Source of the DNA: Streptomyces sp. NBC_01481
GTDB taxonomy: Bacteria; Actinomycetota; Actinomycetes; Streptomycetales; Streptomycetaceae
DNA: 64,000 bases
Direction of reading: 5' to 3'
NCBI RefSeq assembly: GCF_026339995.1
Contig: NZ_JAPEPT010000003.1
Location: forward strand, 930,001 to 994,000
The notes beneath the pieces are model-generated. The model did no database searches, was not told the DNA's origin, and saw only the letters and a list, made by a program, of their open reading frames with translations. The position numbers and the translations under genes were made by a program. This document shows, one piece after another, positions 52,505 to 61,203 of this stretch. The stretch's first letter is position 1; each line of letters starts with the position of its first letter.

Positions 52505-53698
52505 ATGCAGCTGTACCTGCTTGCCCTCAACCCGACCGACTCGGTCACCGAAGGGTTCCTCCCCGCAGCCCGCCGGCTCGGCCTCGACATCACCCTGCTC
52601 ACCGACCAGCCCGAGGCACACCGCGCCGTCTGCCCGGACATCGAGATCCTCGCCTGCGACGTACGCGACTTCCGGGCGGTCATCACCCGCATCTCCACCC
52701 ACTGCCCGCCGGACGCCGTCTTCACCAACAGCGACCATCTCCAGACCCAGACCGCCCTGGCCGCCGAGTACTTCGGCCTCCCCGCCAAGAGCTGGCAGAC
52801 CGCGCTGCGCACCAAGGACAAGGCGCAGATGCGCCGCCACCTCTCCGCCACCGGCATGGACACGGTCCGCTCGGTGGAACTCGCCGCCGGACAGGACCCC
52901 GCATCCGCTCTCGCCGATCCCGGCATGCCGTATCCGTGCGTCGTCAAACCGCGCGAGGGAGTCGCCAGCGAGGACGTCGTCCTCGTCGAAGGGCCCGGGG
53001 ACCTTGCTCTGCGCTGCAAGGAGATACGAGAGCGCCGGCCGGGAGCCGCCCTGGTCGTCGAGGAGTATCTGCCCGGCGAGCTGCACACCCTGGAGACGCT
53101 CGGTGACGGCCGGGTCCTTCATGTGCTCGGCGGTTTCCGCACCGAGCTGTCCTCGCCCCCGTACTTCGTCGAGGAGCGCCTGACCTACGTTCCGGCCCAC
53201 CCGGAGCCCGTGGTCGAGCAGGTCCTGGCCCAGCTGGACGCCCTCGGTGTCGGATTCGGCGCCTGCCACACCGAGTTCGTCGTGCACGAAGGACGCGCGC
53301 GCATCATCGAGGTCAACTACCGCGCGATCGGGGACCAGTGCGATCTTCTCCTCGCCCGGCTGCTCGGCATCCCGCTCTTCGAGCACATCCTCCGTACGCA
53401 TCTGGGCGAGCCCCTGCCGACGGACCTGAGGGCCCGGTCCGGCGGCGCGGCCCGGCTCGACTATCCGTGCGCCGAGCGTTCCGGAACTCTGACGTCCGCG
53501 CCCGAGGCGGCCGAACTGATCATCGACGACGTCGAGTTGACCTACCGGCCCCTGCGGCGGATCGGTGAGCGGCACGAGGTGTACCGCACCAACCGCGACC
53601 TCCTGGGCGTCGTCCGGGCCGTCGGCACCGACCAGGAGAGCGTGGACGGGGCCGTTGCCGACTTCCTCGCCGCCCAGCGCTGGGAGATCACTCCGTGA
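52505..53698 (+). CDS. ATP-grasp ligase of an NIS siderophore operon
   Basis: The 397-residue protein has an N-terminal pre-ATP-grasp domain (LYLLALNPTDSVTEGFLPAARRLG). The ATP-grasp core has YPCVVKPREGVASEDVVLV, EEYLPGELHTLETL and FVVHEGRARIIEVNYRAIGDQCD (metal-binding E/N). It ligates a carboxylate to an amine through an acyl phosphate. It leads the operon, preceded by the iron-box promoter, and its TGA overlaps the first IucA/IucC gene (GTGA). Its role in the siderophore is inferred: an additional amide bond or amino-acid activation. Confidence 0.86.
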   Translation: MQLYLLALNPTDSVTEGFLPAARRLGLDITLLTDQPEAHRAVCPDIEILACDVRDFRAVITRISTHCPPDAVFTNSDHLQTQTALAAEYFGLPAKSWQTALRTKDKAQMRRHLSATGMDTVRSVELAAGQDPASALADPGMPYPCVVKPREGVASEDVVLVEGPGDLALRCKEIRERRPGAALVVEEYLPGELHTLETLGDGRVLHVLGGFRTELSSPPYFVEERLTYVPAHPEPVVEQVLAQLDALGVGFGACHTEFVVHEGRARIIEVNYRAIGDQCDLLLARLLGIPLFEHILRTHLGEPLPTDLRARSGGAARLDYPCAERSGTLTSAPEAAELIIDDVELTYRPLRRIGERHEVYRTNRDLLGVVRAVGTDQESVDGAVADFLAAQRWEITP

Positions 53699-55458
53699 CC
53701 GCCACGACCACAGCCGCCTGTCCGGCCGAGACGGACCTCGTCCTCCGCCTGCTCGGCGCGCTCCTGCGCGAGGACGTCGCCGGTCTGCGCACCCGCTCCA
53801 CCGCGACGGAGCACCCGGACGGGACCTGGCTGCGTCTGGACGCCGCGGACGGGGACGCCCTCGAGCTGCCCGTACGCGAGGACGGGTTCCAGTACGAGAG
53901 AGGCGCCCGTCTGCCTCTGCTGCGCCGGGAGTCCGACCGCAGGGAACTGACAACCGCCGACGACATCCTGGCCGCGCTCGGCGCGCTCGCGGACCCGGAG
54001 GACTGCGGCGGCTTCGACGCCCTCGCCGAGGAATGCCGCCAGACGCTCGCCACTCTTCGGCTGCACGCCGCAACGCACGATGAGGTCGGCGCGATGCTCG
54101 CCGCCCGGTACGGCACCGATCCCGCGCAGTGGACCGGACTTGCGGGCGGGCTCGCGCACGACACGCTCGCCGCCCGCCTCGACCACCCCGTCTACCCCAC
54201 AGCGCGCGGCCGCCTGGGACTCACCACGGACCAACTGCGTGCGTACGCACCGGAGTTCCATCCCCGGTTCCGGCTGCGCTGGCTCGCGCTGCCGAGGGAC
54301 GCGGTCACGATGCGGGGCACTGCCGGTCCGTCGGACCCGGCCTGGCCCACTGTGTCGGCGCTCGGCCTGCCGGAGCTCGACGACAGCCACGTCGCCCTGC
54401 CCGTGCATCCGCTCACCGTGGGCGAACCGCTGCGCGACGCACTGCGCACGTCCGGGCTCGACAGCCGCGCGGTGCTGTCCGACCGTCCCCACCTGGAGGT
54501 CGTGCCGACGTTGTCGATGCGGACCGTGGCCCTCGCCGCGTATCCGCACGTCCATCTCAAACTGCCCCTGCCCACCGCCACCTTGGGCATGCGCAACCGG
54601 CGCACGATCAAGCCCGGCACACTCGCCGACGGCGCCGCGGTCCAGCGTCTGCTCGGGACCGTGATCGCCCGCGAGCCCCGCTTCCGGGACAGCGTCCTGC
54701 ACACCGACGAGACGAGCTTCGCCCACGCCGGGCATGAACTTCTCGCCGTCCTGCTCCGCCGGTATCCGGCCGGTCTGGACGACGCCGTCGTCGTCCCGAT
54801 GGCTGCCCTGCTGAGCGAAACCGGCGGGCGGCTGCTGATCGACCACCTCGCCGACCGCTTCCACGGCGGCGATCCCCTCGCCCTCCTCGACGCCGTACTC
54901 GCCCTGCTCTTCGACTGGCAGACGACGCTCTTCGGGTACGGGATCGCCCTGGAGTCCCATCAGCAGAACATCTCGCTGGTGCTGGACACGCACGCGAACC
55001 GCACCCGGATCAGACTGCTGCTCAAGGACAACGACGGACCGCGCATCAATGCTGTCCGGATGCGTTCGGCCCTCGGCGCGCAGGCGCCCGACGCCTGCGA
55101 GTTCGACGATGCCCGGATCCTCGGCGACACCGACGGTCCGGTCGTCGATCTGTTCACCACCATCACGGTCCACCTCTGCGCGGGTGCGTACGCCTTCGGT
55201 CTCGCCGGCCACGGCCGCGCTCCGCTCCACCGGCTGCTGAGTCTCGTACGGGACCGTCTCACCGAAGCCGTGGAGCGGCTCGGGACCGGTCCCGGGCAGC
55301 CTGGCGCCGTGCTGCGCGAACACGTCCTGGATGCCGCGCGCCTTCCCGTCAAGGCGATGGTGACCGCGGGCACCCTGCTCAGCAAGGAGCGCTCGGGCGC
55401 GTCCGACATCAACAAGCACTACACCACCGGTCCCAACTACCTGTCGCGGGAGGTGTGA
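53695..55458 (+). CDS. IucA/IucC-family NIS siderophore synthetase (first)
   Basis: The 587-residue protein carries family blocks HPVYPTARGRLGLT, ALPVHPLTV and SMRTVALAAYPHVHLKLPL. It also has LGMRNRRTIKPGT, the active-site ALESHQQNISLVL and LLLKDNDGPRIN, and ends in the FhuF-like tail. It adenylates a carboxylate (often citrate or a citryl intermediate) and joins it to an amine or alcohol. The GTG start overlaps the ATP-grasp stop. The second synthetase begins 6 bp after its stop. Confidence 0.92.
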   Translation: MTATTTAACPAETDLVLRLLGALLREDVAGLRTRSTATEHPDGTWLRLDAADGDALELPVREDGFQYERGARLPLLRRESDRRELTTADDILAALGALADPEDCGGFDALAEECRQTLATLRLHAATHDEVGAMLAARYGTDPAQWTGLAGGLAHDTLAARLDHPVYPTARGRLGLTTDQLRAYAPEFHPRFRLRWLALPRDAVTMRGTAGPSDPAWPTVSALGLPELDDSHVALPVHPLTVGEPLRDALRTSGLDSRAVLSDRPHLEVVPTLSMRTVALAAYPHVHLKLPLPTATLGMRNRRTIKPGTLADGAAVQRLLGTVIAREPRFRDSVLHTDETSFAHAGHELLAVLLRRYPAGLDDAVVVPMAALLSETGGRLLIDHLADRFHGGDPLALLDAVLALLFDWQTTLFGYGIALESHQQNISLVLDTHANRTRIRLLLKDNDGPRINAVRMRSALGAQAPDACEFDDARILGDTDGPVVDLFTTITVHLCAGAYAFGLAGHGRAPLHRLLSLVRDRLTEAVERLGTGPGQPGAVLREHVLDAARLPVKAMVTAGTLLSKERSGASDINKHYTTGPNYLSREV

Positions 55459-55464
55459 GCGCCG

Positions 55465-57261
55465 GTGCCCGGCACACAACCCGCCTGCCACCCGCCGTAT
55501 CCGCCGGAGCCCCTGGTGCCGGCCCCCGGCCGTTCCGCGGTCCCGGCCGGGCTTCCCACCGCGGACGAGGCAGTGACCCACACCCTCCTCAACTGTCTGC
55601 TCCGCGAGGTCTCCGGTCCCGAGCACGAGACCGCCGTCATCGACGGCCGTCTGCTGCTGCGTCTGCCACGGCTCGGGGTGCTGCTGAGGGTGGCCCTGCG
55701 CCGTTCGTCCCTCATCGGAGCGCACCGCTTCAGCGGCCCGGTCGCCGAACAGACCGGCAGCGGCTGGTTCGAGCTCGGCTGGCGCCGCCTCGCCGAGTAC
55801 GCCCATGCCGAGCTCTCGCTGCGTACCGGCGCGCGCAACGACGAATTCCTGGCCCAGGTCGACGCGAGCCACCAGGGAGTCGGCGCCGCCCTGGCCGTAC
55901 CGCGTCCGCGGCTGGACGGGAGCCCGCTGTCGGCCTATCTGGCATCCGAGCAGTCCCTCACCCTCGGCCACCGCTTCCACCCCACCCCCAAGGCCCGCAG
56001 CGGCGACCCCGCCCTCTGGTCCGCGTACGCCCCCGAGGCCGCGGCAGCCTTCCCGCTCCGGCTGCTCGCCGTGCGGGAGGAGCTGGTCGTCCAGGAGTGG
56101 GCCGAGCCCGGTGCGACCGACCCGCTGGACCGGCTGCACGCGGTCCCCGCGGGCTACCGGCTGCTGCCCGCGCACCCCTGGCAGTACGAACTGCTCCACG
56201 AACACCCGTCGTTGCGGGCGGCCCTGGCCCGGGGCGACGTACTCGACCTGGGCACCGGCCGGACCCTGTTCGCCGCGACCGCGTCCGTCCGCACGCTCTA
56301 CGACGGCGACACCTTCCTGAAGTTCAGCCTCAATGTGCGCATCACCAACTGCGTGCGCAAGAACGCCAGTTACGAGCTGGCGGGCGCTGTCGCGCTCACC
56401 AGCCTGCTCGGACCGGTCCTCGCCGACCTGGCCGCCCGCTTCCCCGGCAGCGGCATCCTCCGCGAACCCGCCTATCGCAGCCTCGCGCTCCCCGGCCCGG
56501 ACGGGCGGCCCGATCTCGCACTCCTCGAAGGCTTCGGCGTCATCGTCCGCGAGGGCCTCGCCGCCCATCTGCGGCCAGGCACCACCCCGCTCCTCGCCGC
56601 CGCCGTCGCCGACGAGTACCCCACGGGCCCCGCCCACATCTCCCGGCTGCTGGCCGGTTCGGACCCCGCAAGCGCCCTGAGCTGGTGGCGGACATACCTC
56701 GCGCTGCTCGTCCCGCCCGTCCTCGCCGCCTACTTCGACCACGGCCTGGTCCTCGAACCGCATCTCCAGAACGTCATCGTCTGCGTCGACGCCCACGGCA
56801 GACCTGCCCGCGTCCTGTTCCGGGACCTGGAAGGCACCAAGCTCATCGCCGGCCACCACGCCGAGGGCCTGGCCGGGCTGCCGCCGGAGGTCGCGGGTCC
56901 GCTGACGTACGACGCCGAACGCGGCTGGGACCGGGTCGTCTACTGCCTCGTCGTGAACCATGTGTCCGACATGCTCGCCGCGCTCGCCGATCTCCATCCG
57001 GAGACCGAGGCGGCGCTGTGGTCCCTGGTCCGGCGGGCGCTCGAGGAGTACGCGGACGAGCACGGCCGCCCGCCCCGGCTCGCCGCCCTGCTGGCCGGAG
57101 CGCCGCTGCCGGCCAAGGCCAACCTGCTCACCCGCTGGGAGCGCACGGCCGACCGTGACGCGGGCTATGTGCGCCTGCCCTCCCCCTTCAGCGACGACGC
57201 GCTTCCCCGGGACGTGTTCTCCGGGGCGACCCGCACCGATGATGTCTGGAGCGCCCGATGA
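55465..57261 (+). CDS. IucA/IucC-family NIS siderophore synthetase (second)
   Basis: The 598-residue protein (GTG start) has GHRFHPTPKARSGDP, LLPAHPWQY and FLKFSLNVRITNCVRKNASYELAG. The catalytic VLEPHLQNVIVCVD and VLFRDLEGTKLI follow. The HPTPK and HPWQ motifs place it among synthetases acting on citrate or monoacyl-citrate-like acids (SbnE/AsbA side). Two different synthetases suggest sequential condensation on both ends of a dicarboxylate or citrate. It overlaps the decarboxylase gene by 4 bp. Confidence 0.92.
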   Translation: MPGTQPACHPPYPPEPLVPAPGRSAVPAGLPTADEAVTHTLLNCLLREVSGPEHETAVIDGRLLLRLPRLGVLLRVALRRSSLIGAHRFSGPVAEQTGSGWFELGWRRLAEYAHAELSLRTGARNDEFLAQVDASHQGVGAALAVPRPRLDGSPLSAYLASEQSLTLGHRFHPTPKARSGDPALWSAYAPEAAAAFPLRLLAVREELVVQEWAEPGATDPLDRLHAVPAGYRLLPAHPWQYELLHEHPSLRAALARGDVLDLGTGRTLFAATASVRTLYDGDTFLKFSLNVRITNCVRKNASYELAGAVALTSLLGPVLADLAARFPGSGILREPAYRSLALPGPDGRPDLALLEGFGVIVREGLAAHLRPGTTPLLAAAVADEYPTGPAHISRLLAGSDPASALSWWRTYLALLVPPVLAAYFDHGLVLEPHLQNVIVCVDAHGRPARVLFRDLEGTKLIAGHHAEGLAGLPPEVAGPLTYDAERGWDRVVYCLVVNHVSDMLAALADLHPETEAALWSLVRRALEEYADEHGRPPRLAALLAGAPLPAKANLLTRWERTADRDAGYVRLPSPFSDDALPRDVFSGATRTDDVWSAR

Positions 57262-58469
57262 CCGTCCTCACACCGCCGGTGCGCGAGCGTGCCCTGTCGC
57301 TCCCGGCCCCGTCCCTGCCCGCCTATCTGTACGACCTCGGCGCGCTGCGCAGACACGCCGCGTCCGTCCGCTCGGTGCTGCCCGACCGCGTCGAGCTGTA
57401 CTACGCCGCCAAGGCCAACCCGGAACCGGAGATCCTGGCCGCGCTCGCCCCGTACGTGGACGGCTACGAGGTCTCGTCGGGCGGCGAACTCGCCCACGTC
57501 GCAAAGATCGTCCCGGAGCGTCCGCTGGCCTTCGGCGGCCCCGGCAAGACGCCCGCCGAGATCACCGCGGCGCTGGACCTCGGCGTCGAGCGCTTCCACG
57601 TGGAGAGCCTCCACGAGCTCAGGATGCTGGCGGATCTGGCTCTGCTGCGGGCCTGCGCCGCGCCCGTCGGCGTACTGCTGCGCTTCAACCTTCCGCTGGC
57701 CGACGCATCACTTCAGGCCAGTGCCCTGTCCATGGGCGGCCGCCCGACGCCGTTCGGACTGGACCCCACCCAGGCGGACGCCGCCGTCCGTCTCCTGACC
57801 GACGGCACCTACCCGCACCTTCAACTCCTCGGCATCCACGCCCACCTGGCCAGCGGACTCGACGCCCCTCGGCAGCTCGCCGCCGCCGAGTCCATCGTGA
57901 CCTGGGCGGCGAGCCTCGCCGCCCGTCACACCATCGAGCTGCCCGAGGTGAACGTCGGCGGCGGCATGACCGTCGACTACGCCGCCCCCGAAGCGCGCTT
58001 CGACTGGCCCGCCTTCGGCGCCGGCCTCGCCCGCATCACCGCCGCTCACCCCGGTCTGACACTGCGCATCGAGCCGGGCCGCTCGCTGACCGCCTACTGC
58101 GGCTGGTACGCCACCGAGGTCCTGGACGTGAAGCCCAGCCACGGCGAGGAGTTCGCCGTCGTACGCGGCGGCACGCACCATCTGCGCACCCCGGCGACCA
58201 AGGGCCACGACCAGCCTTGCGTGGTCCTTCCGGTCGACGACTGGCCGCACTCATGGCCGCGGCCCGTGGCCCGGCAGCAACTGGTCACCCTGGCAGGCCA
58301 GCTGTGCACACCCAAGGACGTCCTGGCCCGCCGGGTCCCGGCGGCGGGTCTACGGGCGGGGGACCGTGTGGTGTTCGCGCTGGCCGGGGCGTACGCGTGG
58401 AACATCTCCCACCACGACTTCCTGATGCACCCCCGGCCGGGATTCCATTTCCTGGGCGCCCGACGGTGA
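57258..58469 (+). CDS. PLP-dependent decarboxylase (alanine-racemase fold, SbnH/LysA type)
   Basis: The 403-residue fold-III decarboxylase has the PLP lysine K52 in LYYAAKANPEPEIL, glycine-rich phosphate loop NVGGGMTVDY, RIEPGRSLTAYCGWY and the late GQLCTPKDVLA with the catalytic Cys, plus AYAWNISHHDFLMHPRP. In staphyloferrin B synthesis SbnH decarboxylates citryl-diaminopropionate between synthetase steps. Co-transcription with two IucA/IucC genes suggests the same logic. No gene making diaminopropionate or a hydroxylated diamine is nearby. Confidence 0.88.
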   Translation: MTVLTPPVRERALSLPAPSLPAYLYDLGALRRHAASVRSVLPDRVELYYAAKANPEPEILAALAPYVDGYEVSSGGELAHVAKIVPERPLAFGGPGKTPAEITAALDLGVERFHVESLHELRMLADLALLRACAAPVGVLLRFNLPLADASLQASALSMGGRPTPFGLDPTQADAAVRLLTDGTYPHLQLLGIHAHLASGLDAPRQLAAAESIVTWAASLAARHTIELPEVNVGGGMTVDYAAPEARFDWPAFGAGLARITAAHPGLTLRIEPGRSLTAYCGWYATEVLDVKPSHGEEFAVVRGGTHHLRTPATKGHDQPCVVLPVDDWPHSWPRPVARQQLVTLAGQLCTPKDVLARRVPAAGLRAGDRVVFALAGAYAWNISHHDFLMHPRPGFHFLGARR

Positions 58470-58562
58470 AAAGCAGGCCCCACTCCCGCTGCCTCGGAGC
58501 GCGTACTTAGCGCCCTCGGGGGCGGCCGGGGCGTGATGATCGCGGTCATGCATGCTGGCCGG

Positions 58563-59486
58563 GTGACCGTGCTCTCCGGCTTCCTGCCCATCTGGGCGAT
58601 CACCGCCGTCGGTTGGGCGGCGGGCAGGTTCAATGTGCTCGGCACTCAGGCGCAGAGCGTGCTGGGGCGGTTCGCCTTCGCGTTCGCCATGCCCGCGCTG
58701 CTGTTCCTCACGTTGTCCAGGTCACGGGTGTCGAAGCTGGCCAGTCCCGGTGCGGCCGTGTTCGCGGCCAGCCTCGTCATCGTGTTCACGGTGGGACTGC
58801 TGCTGGGGCGGTGGGTCTTCCGCCGCCGTCAGGCCGACCGGGCGATAGGCGCCATGGCCGGGGCGTACGTCAACTCCGCCAATCTGGGTATCCCCATAGC
58901 CGTCCATGTCCTCGACGACGCCTCGTTCATGATCGCGGCCGCGCTGTTCCAGACGCTGTTCATCACGCCGCTGATCCTGGTTCTCATAGATCTGGACGTA
59001 CGGCGCGGAGAGCGCGACCGCTGGGGGCGGATCCTGATGCTGCCGCTGCGCAACCCCATCATCGCGGCGTCCGCCGCCGGGGTGACGGTGGCGGCCGCGG
59101 GCTGGCGGCTGCCCGCCGAGCTGACCGCTCCGGTCCAGATCCTCGGCGGTGCGGCCGTTCCCGCGGCGCTCTTCGCCCTCGGTATGTCGCTGAACGCGCG
59201 GGCGGAGCGTCCCGACGCCGCGGGCCGCGCGGAGCGCCGGGTGCTGGTGGCCCTCAAGATCGCCGTCCAGCCGCTGCTCGCCTACGCGCTCGCACGCTGG
59301 GGGTTCGGTCTCGGCGGGCACGAACTGTTCGCCGTGGTGCTCTGCGCCGGCCTGCCGACGGCGCAGAACGCCTTCATCTTCGCCTCCGAATACCGGCTGA
59401 ACACGGATCTGGCCAGGGACACCGTCCTGCTGTCCACGCTGCTGTCGATGGGCTCACTCTCGCTCATCACCTGGCTGCTGGCCTGA
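58563..59486 (+). CDS. AEC-family membrane transporter
   Basis: The product has 307 residues from the GTG at 58563; ATGs at 58533 and 58548 are alternatives. About ten hydrophobic segments include FAMPALLFLTLSRSR, GAYVNSANLGIPIAVHVLDD and LCAGLPTAQNAFIFASEYRLN, typical of the auxin-efflux-carrier family with its central Asn/Pro motifs. The family moves organic acids or other small anions. It follows the decarboxylase by 93 bp on the same strand and could export the siderophore or a precursor. That is only positional. Confidence 0.85.
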   Translation: MTVLSGFLPIWAITAVGWAAGRFNVLGTQAQSVLGRFAFAFAMPALLFLTLSRSRVSKLASPGAAVFAASLVIVFTVGLLLGRWVFRRRQADRAIGAMAGAYVNSANLGIPIAVHVLDDASFMIAAALFQTLFITPLILVLIDLDVRRGERDRWGRILMLPLRNPIIAASAAGVTVAAAGWRLPAELTAPVQILGGAAVPAALFALGMSLNARAERPDAAGRAERRVLVALKIAVQPLLAYALARWGFGLGGHELFAVVLCAGLPTAQNAFIFASEYRLNTDLARDTVLLSTLLSMGSLSLITWLLA

Positions 59487-59496
59487 CCCCTGCCGG

Positions 59497-59844
59497 TCAG
59501 ACCGGCGAGGCTTCTCCGGACATCGCCGCGGCCATCCGCAGATGCGGCGCCGCGTCCTCGGGCCGCCCCTGGCGCTCCAGCGTGCGGCCGAGCATGAGGC
59601 GCGCGTAGTGCTCCACGGGGCTGAGCTCCAGGACGGCGCGCAGCTCGGCCTCGGCCAGGCGCAGCCGCGCCGAGTGGTAGTAGGCGCGGGCGAGCAGCAG
59701 CCGCGGCGCGATCTGCTCCGGCGCCTCCGTGACCAGCCCACCAAGAATGCGGGCGGCCGTGACGTACTCCTTGGCGTCGAAGAACAGCTGTGCCCGGTCC
59801 CACCGCTCGGCGGGGGTGCCGAACTCGTAGTACGTCTCGTTCAC
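59497..59844 (-). CDS. Small tetratricopeptide-repeat protein
   Basis: The 115-residue protein has about three TPR helices pairs (WDRAQLFFDAKEYVTAARILGGL, IAPRLLLARAYYHSARLRLAEAELRAVL, HYARLMLGRTLERQGRPEDA). TPRs mediate protein contacts, and the partner is unknown. It is convergent with the AEC transporter and diverges from the pirin gene across a region with a 12-bp inverted repeat. Confidence 0.87.
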   Translation of the reverse strand: MNETYYEFGTPAERWDRAQLFFDAKEYVTAARILGGLVTEAPEQIAPRLLLARAYYHSARLRLAEAELRAVLELSPVEHYARLMLGRTLERQGRPEDAAPHLRMAAAMSGEASPV

Positions 59845-59880
59845 GTGCTCTCCTCCTCGGAGTCCCGGTCTGCTGCTTGT

Positions 59881-59976
59881 ATGGAGCTCAACACCGACGG
59901 ATGGTTGAACATTCCACTATCAGGTGGGCGTGGGGACTGACGGCTCGCGCCCCAACAGGAATAGGTTGAGCTCCAT
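59881..59976. promoter_or_regulatory. 12-bp inverted repeat in the TPR/pirin divergent promoter
   Basis: ATGGAGCTCAAC (59881-59892) and its exact complement GTTGAGCTCCAT (59965-59976) face each other across 72 bp. The right arm covers the Shine-Dalgarno region and first bases of the pirin start. Between them is GGTTGAACATTCCAC, itself weakly palindromic. Divergent control or an RNA hairpin masking pirin translation are both possible. Confidence 0.5.
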
Positions 59977-60940
59977 GAGCAATCTCGATCGTCAGGCCGC
60001 CCTCTCCGTCTGCGGCGGTCGTGGCTTTGTCGTCGCCGAGCCCGTCCGTGAACTCCTCAGCCCCCGCCGGGTCCAGCTCGGCGAGTCCACCGTGGTCCGC
60101 CGGCTCCTGCCCAACCTGGGCCGCCGGATGGTCGGCGCCTGGGCCTTCGTCGACCACTACGGACCCGACGACATCGCCGACGAGCCCGGCATGCAGGTCC
60201 CGCCCCACCCGCACATGGGCCTCCAGACCGTCAGCTGGCTCCACGACGGCGAGGTGCTGCACCGCGACAGCACCGGCAGCCTCGCCACCGTCCGGCCGCG
60301 CGAACTCGGCCTGATGACCTCGGGCCGCGCGATCAGCCACTCCGAGGAGAGCCCCAAGCCGCACGCCCGCTTCCTGCACGGAGCCCAGCTCTGGGTCGCG
60401 CTGCCCGACGAGCACCGGAACGTCGAGCCGCACTTCCAGCACCACACCGACCTGCCGACGGTCACCGCGCCCGGCCTGAGCGCCACGGTCATCCTCGGCG
60501 AACTGGCGGGCGCCGCCTCGCCCGGCACCACGTACACCCCGCTCGTCGGCGCCGACCTGGCGCTCGCGCGCGGCGCCGAACTGAACCTGCCGCTGGTTCC
60601 CGACTTCGAGTACGCGGTACTGGCCATGTCGGGCGAGGCCCATGTCGACGGCGTACCCGTACTGCCCGGCTCGATGCTCTACCTGGGCTGCGGCCGCACT
60701 GAACTCCCGCTGCGCGCCGAATCCGACGCCGGTCTGATGCTCCTCGGCGGCGAGCCGTTCGAGGAGGAGATCGTCATGTGGTGGAATTTCGTGGGCCGTT
60801 CGCACGAGGAGATCGAGCAGGCCCGCACGGACTGGATGACCGGCTCCCGCTTCGGCGAGGTGAAGGGCTACGGCGGCGGTCCGCTGGCCGCTCCCGAACT
60901 CCCGGCGGTGGCGCTGAAGCCGCGGGGACGGGTGCGCTGA
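59975..60940 (+). CDS. Pirin-family bicupin protein
   Basis: The 321-residue protein has the pirin core VGAWAFVDHYGPDDI and PPHPHMGLQTVSWLHDGEVLHRDSTGS, with metal histidines in HPHMG. ELGLMTSGRAISHSEESP and AQLWVALPDEHRNVEPHFQHH follow, then a C-terminal cupin with FEEEIVMWWNFVGRS. Bacterial pirins act as quercetinase-like dioxygenases or regulators of metabolic enzymes. The start at 59975 (MSNLDRQ) follows AGG; the longer frame is unlikely. Confidence 0.9.
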   Translation: MSNLDRQAALSVCGGRGFVVAEPVRELLSPRRVQLGESTVVRRLLPNLGRRMVGAWAFVDHYGPDDIADEPGMQVPPHPHMGLQTVSWLHDGEVLHRDSTGSLATVRPRELGLMTSGRAISHSEESPKPHARFLHGAQLWVALPDEHRNVEPHFQHHTDLPTVTAPGLSATVILGELAGAASPGTTYTPLVGADLALARGAELNLPLVPDFEYAVLAMSGEAHVDGVPVLPGSMLYLGCGRTELPLRAESDAGLMLLGGEPFEEEIVMWWNFVGRSHEEIEQARTDWMTGSRFGEVKGYGGGPLAAPELPAVALKPRGRVR

Positions 60941-61203
60941 CCTCGTGCTATGGGCACGGGCCTCGTTCTCGAGAGGTACGGGTGTCGGGGCCCTTGGCCT
61001 GTCGTGCGGCAGGGGTGCCGGCGCCTCTGAGCGATCCACTCCGACGTGGGGAACGAGTTGCAGGTGTTGGCGTCTGTAACCAGGTCTGATCAGACTCTTG
61101 CTGACCCTTTGCACTCATCCACTTCCCACCTGACCGCACGGTACGGCCGCGACGGGGAGTTCTTCGGCGGGCCGGGCCCGACAGCCCGTCAGGGTAAACC
61201 CGG

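Noticed and set aside
53542..57063. A 1173-residue open frame antisense to the siderophore synthetases
   Set aside because: It shadows two clear IucA/IucC genes, has composition typical of a complementary frame and no motif.
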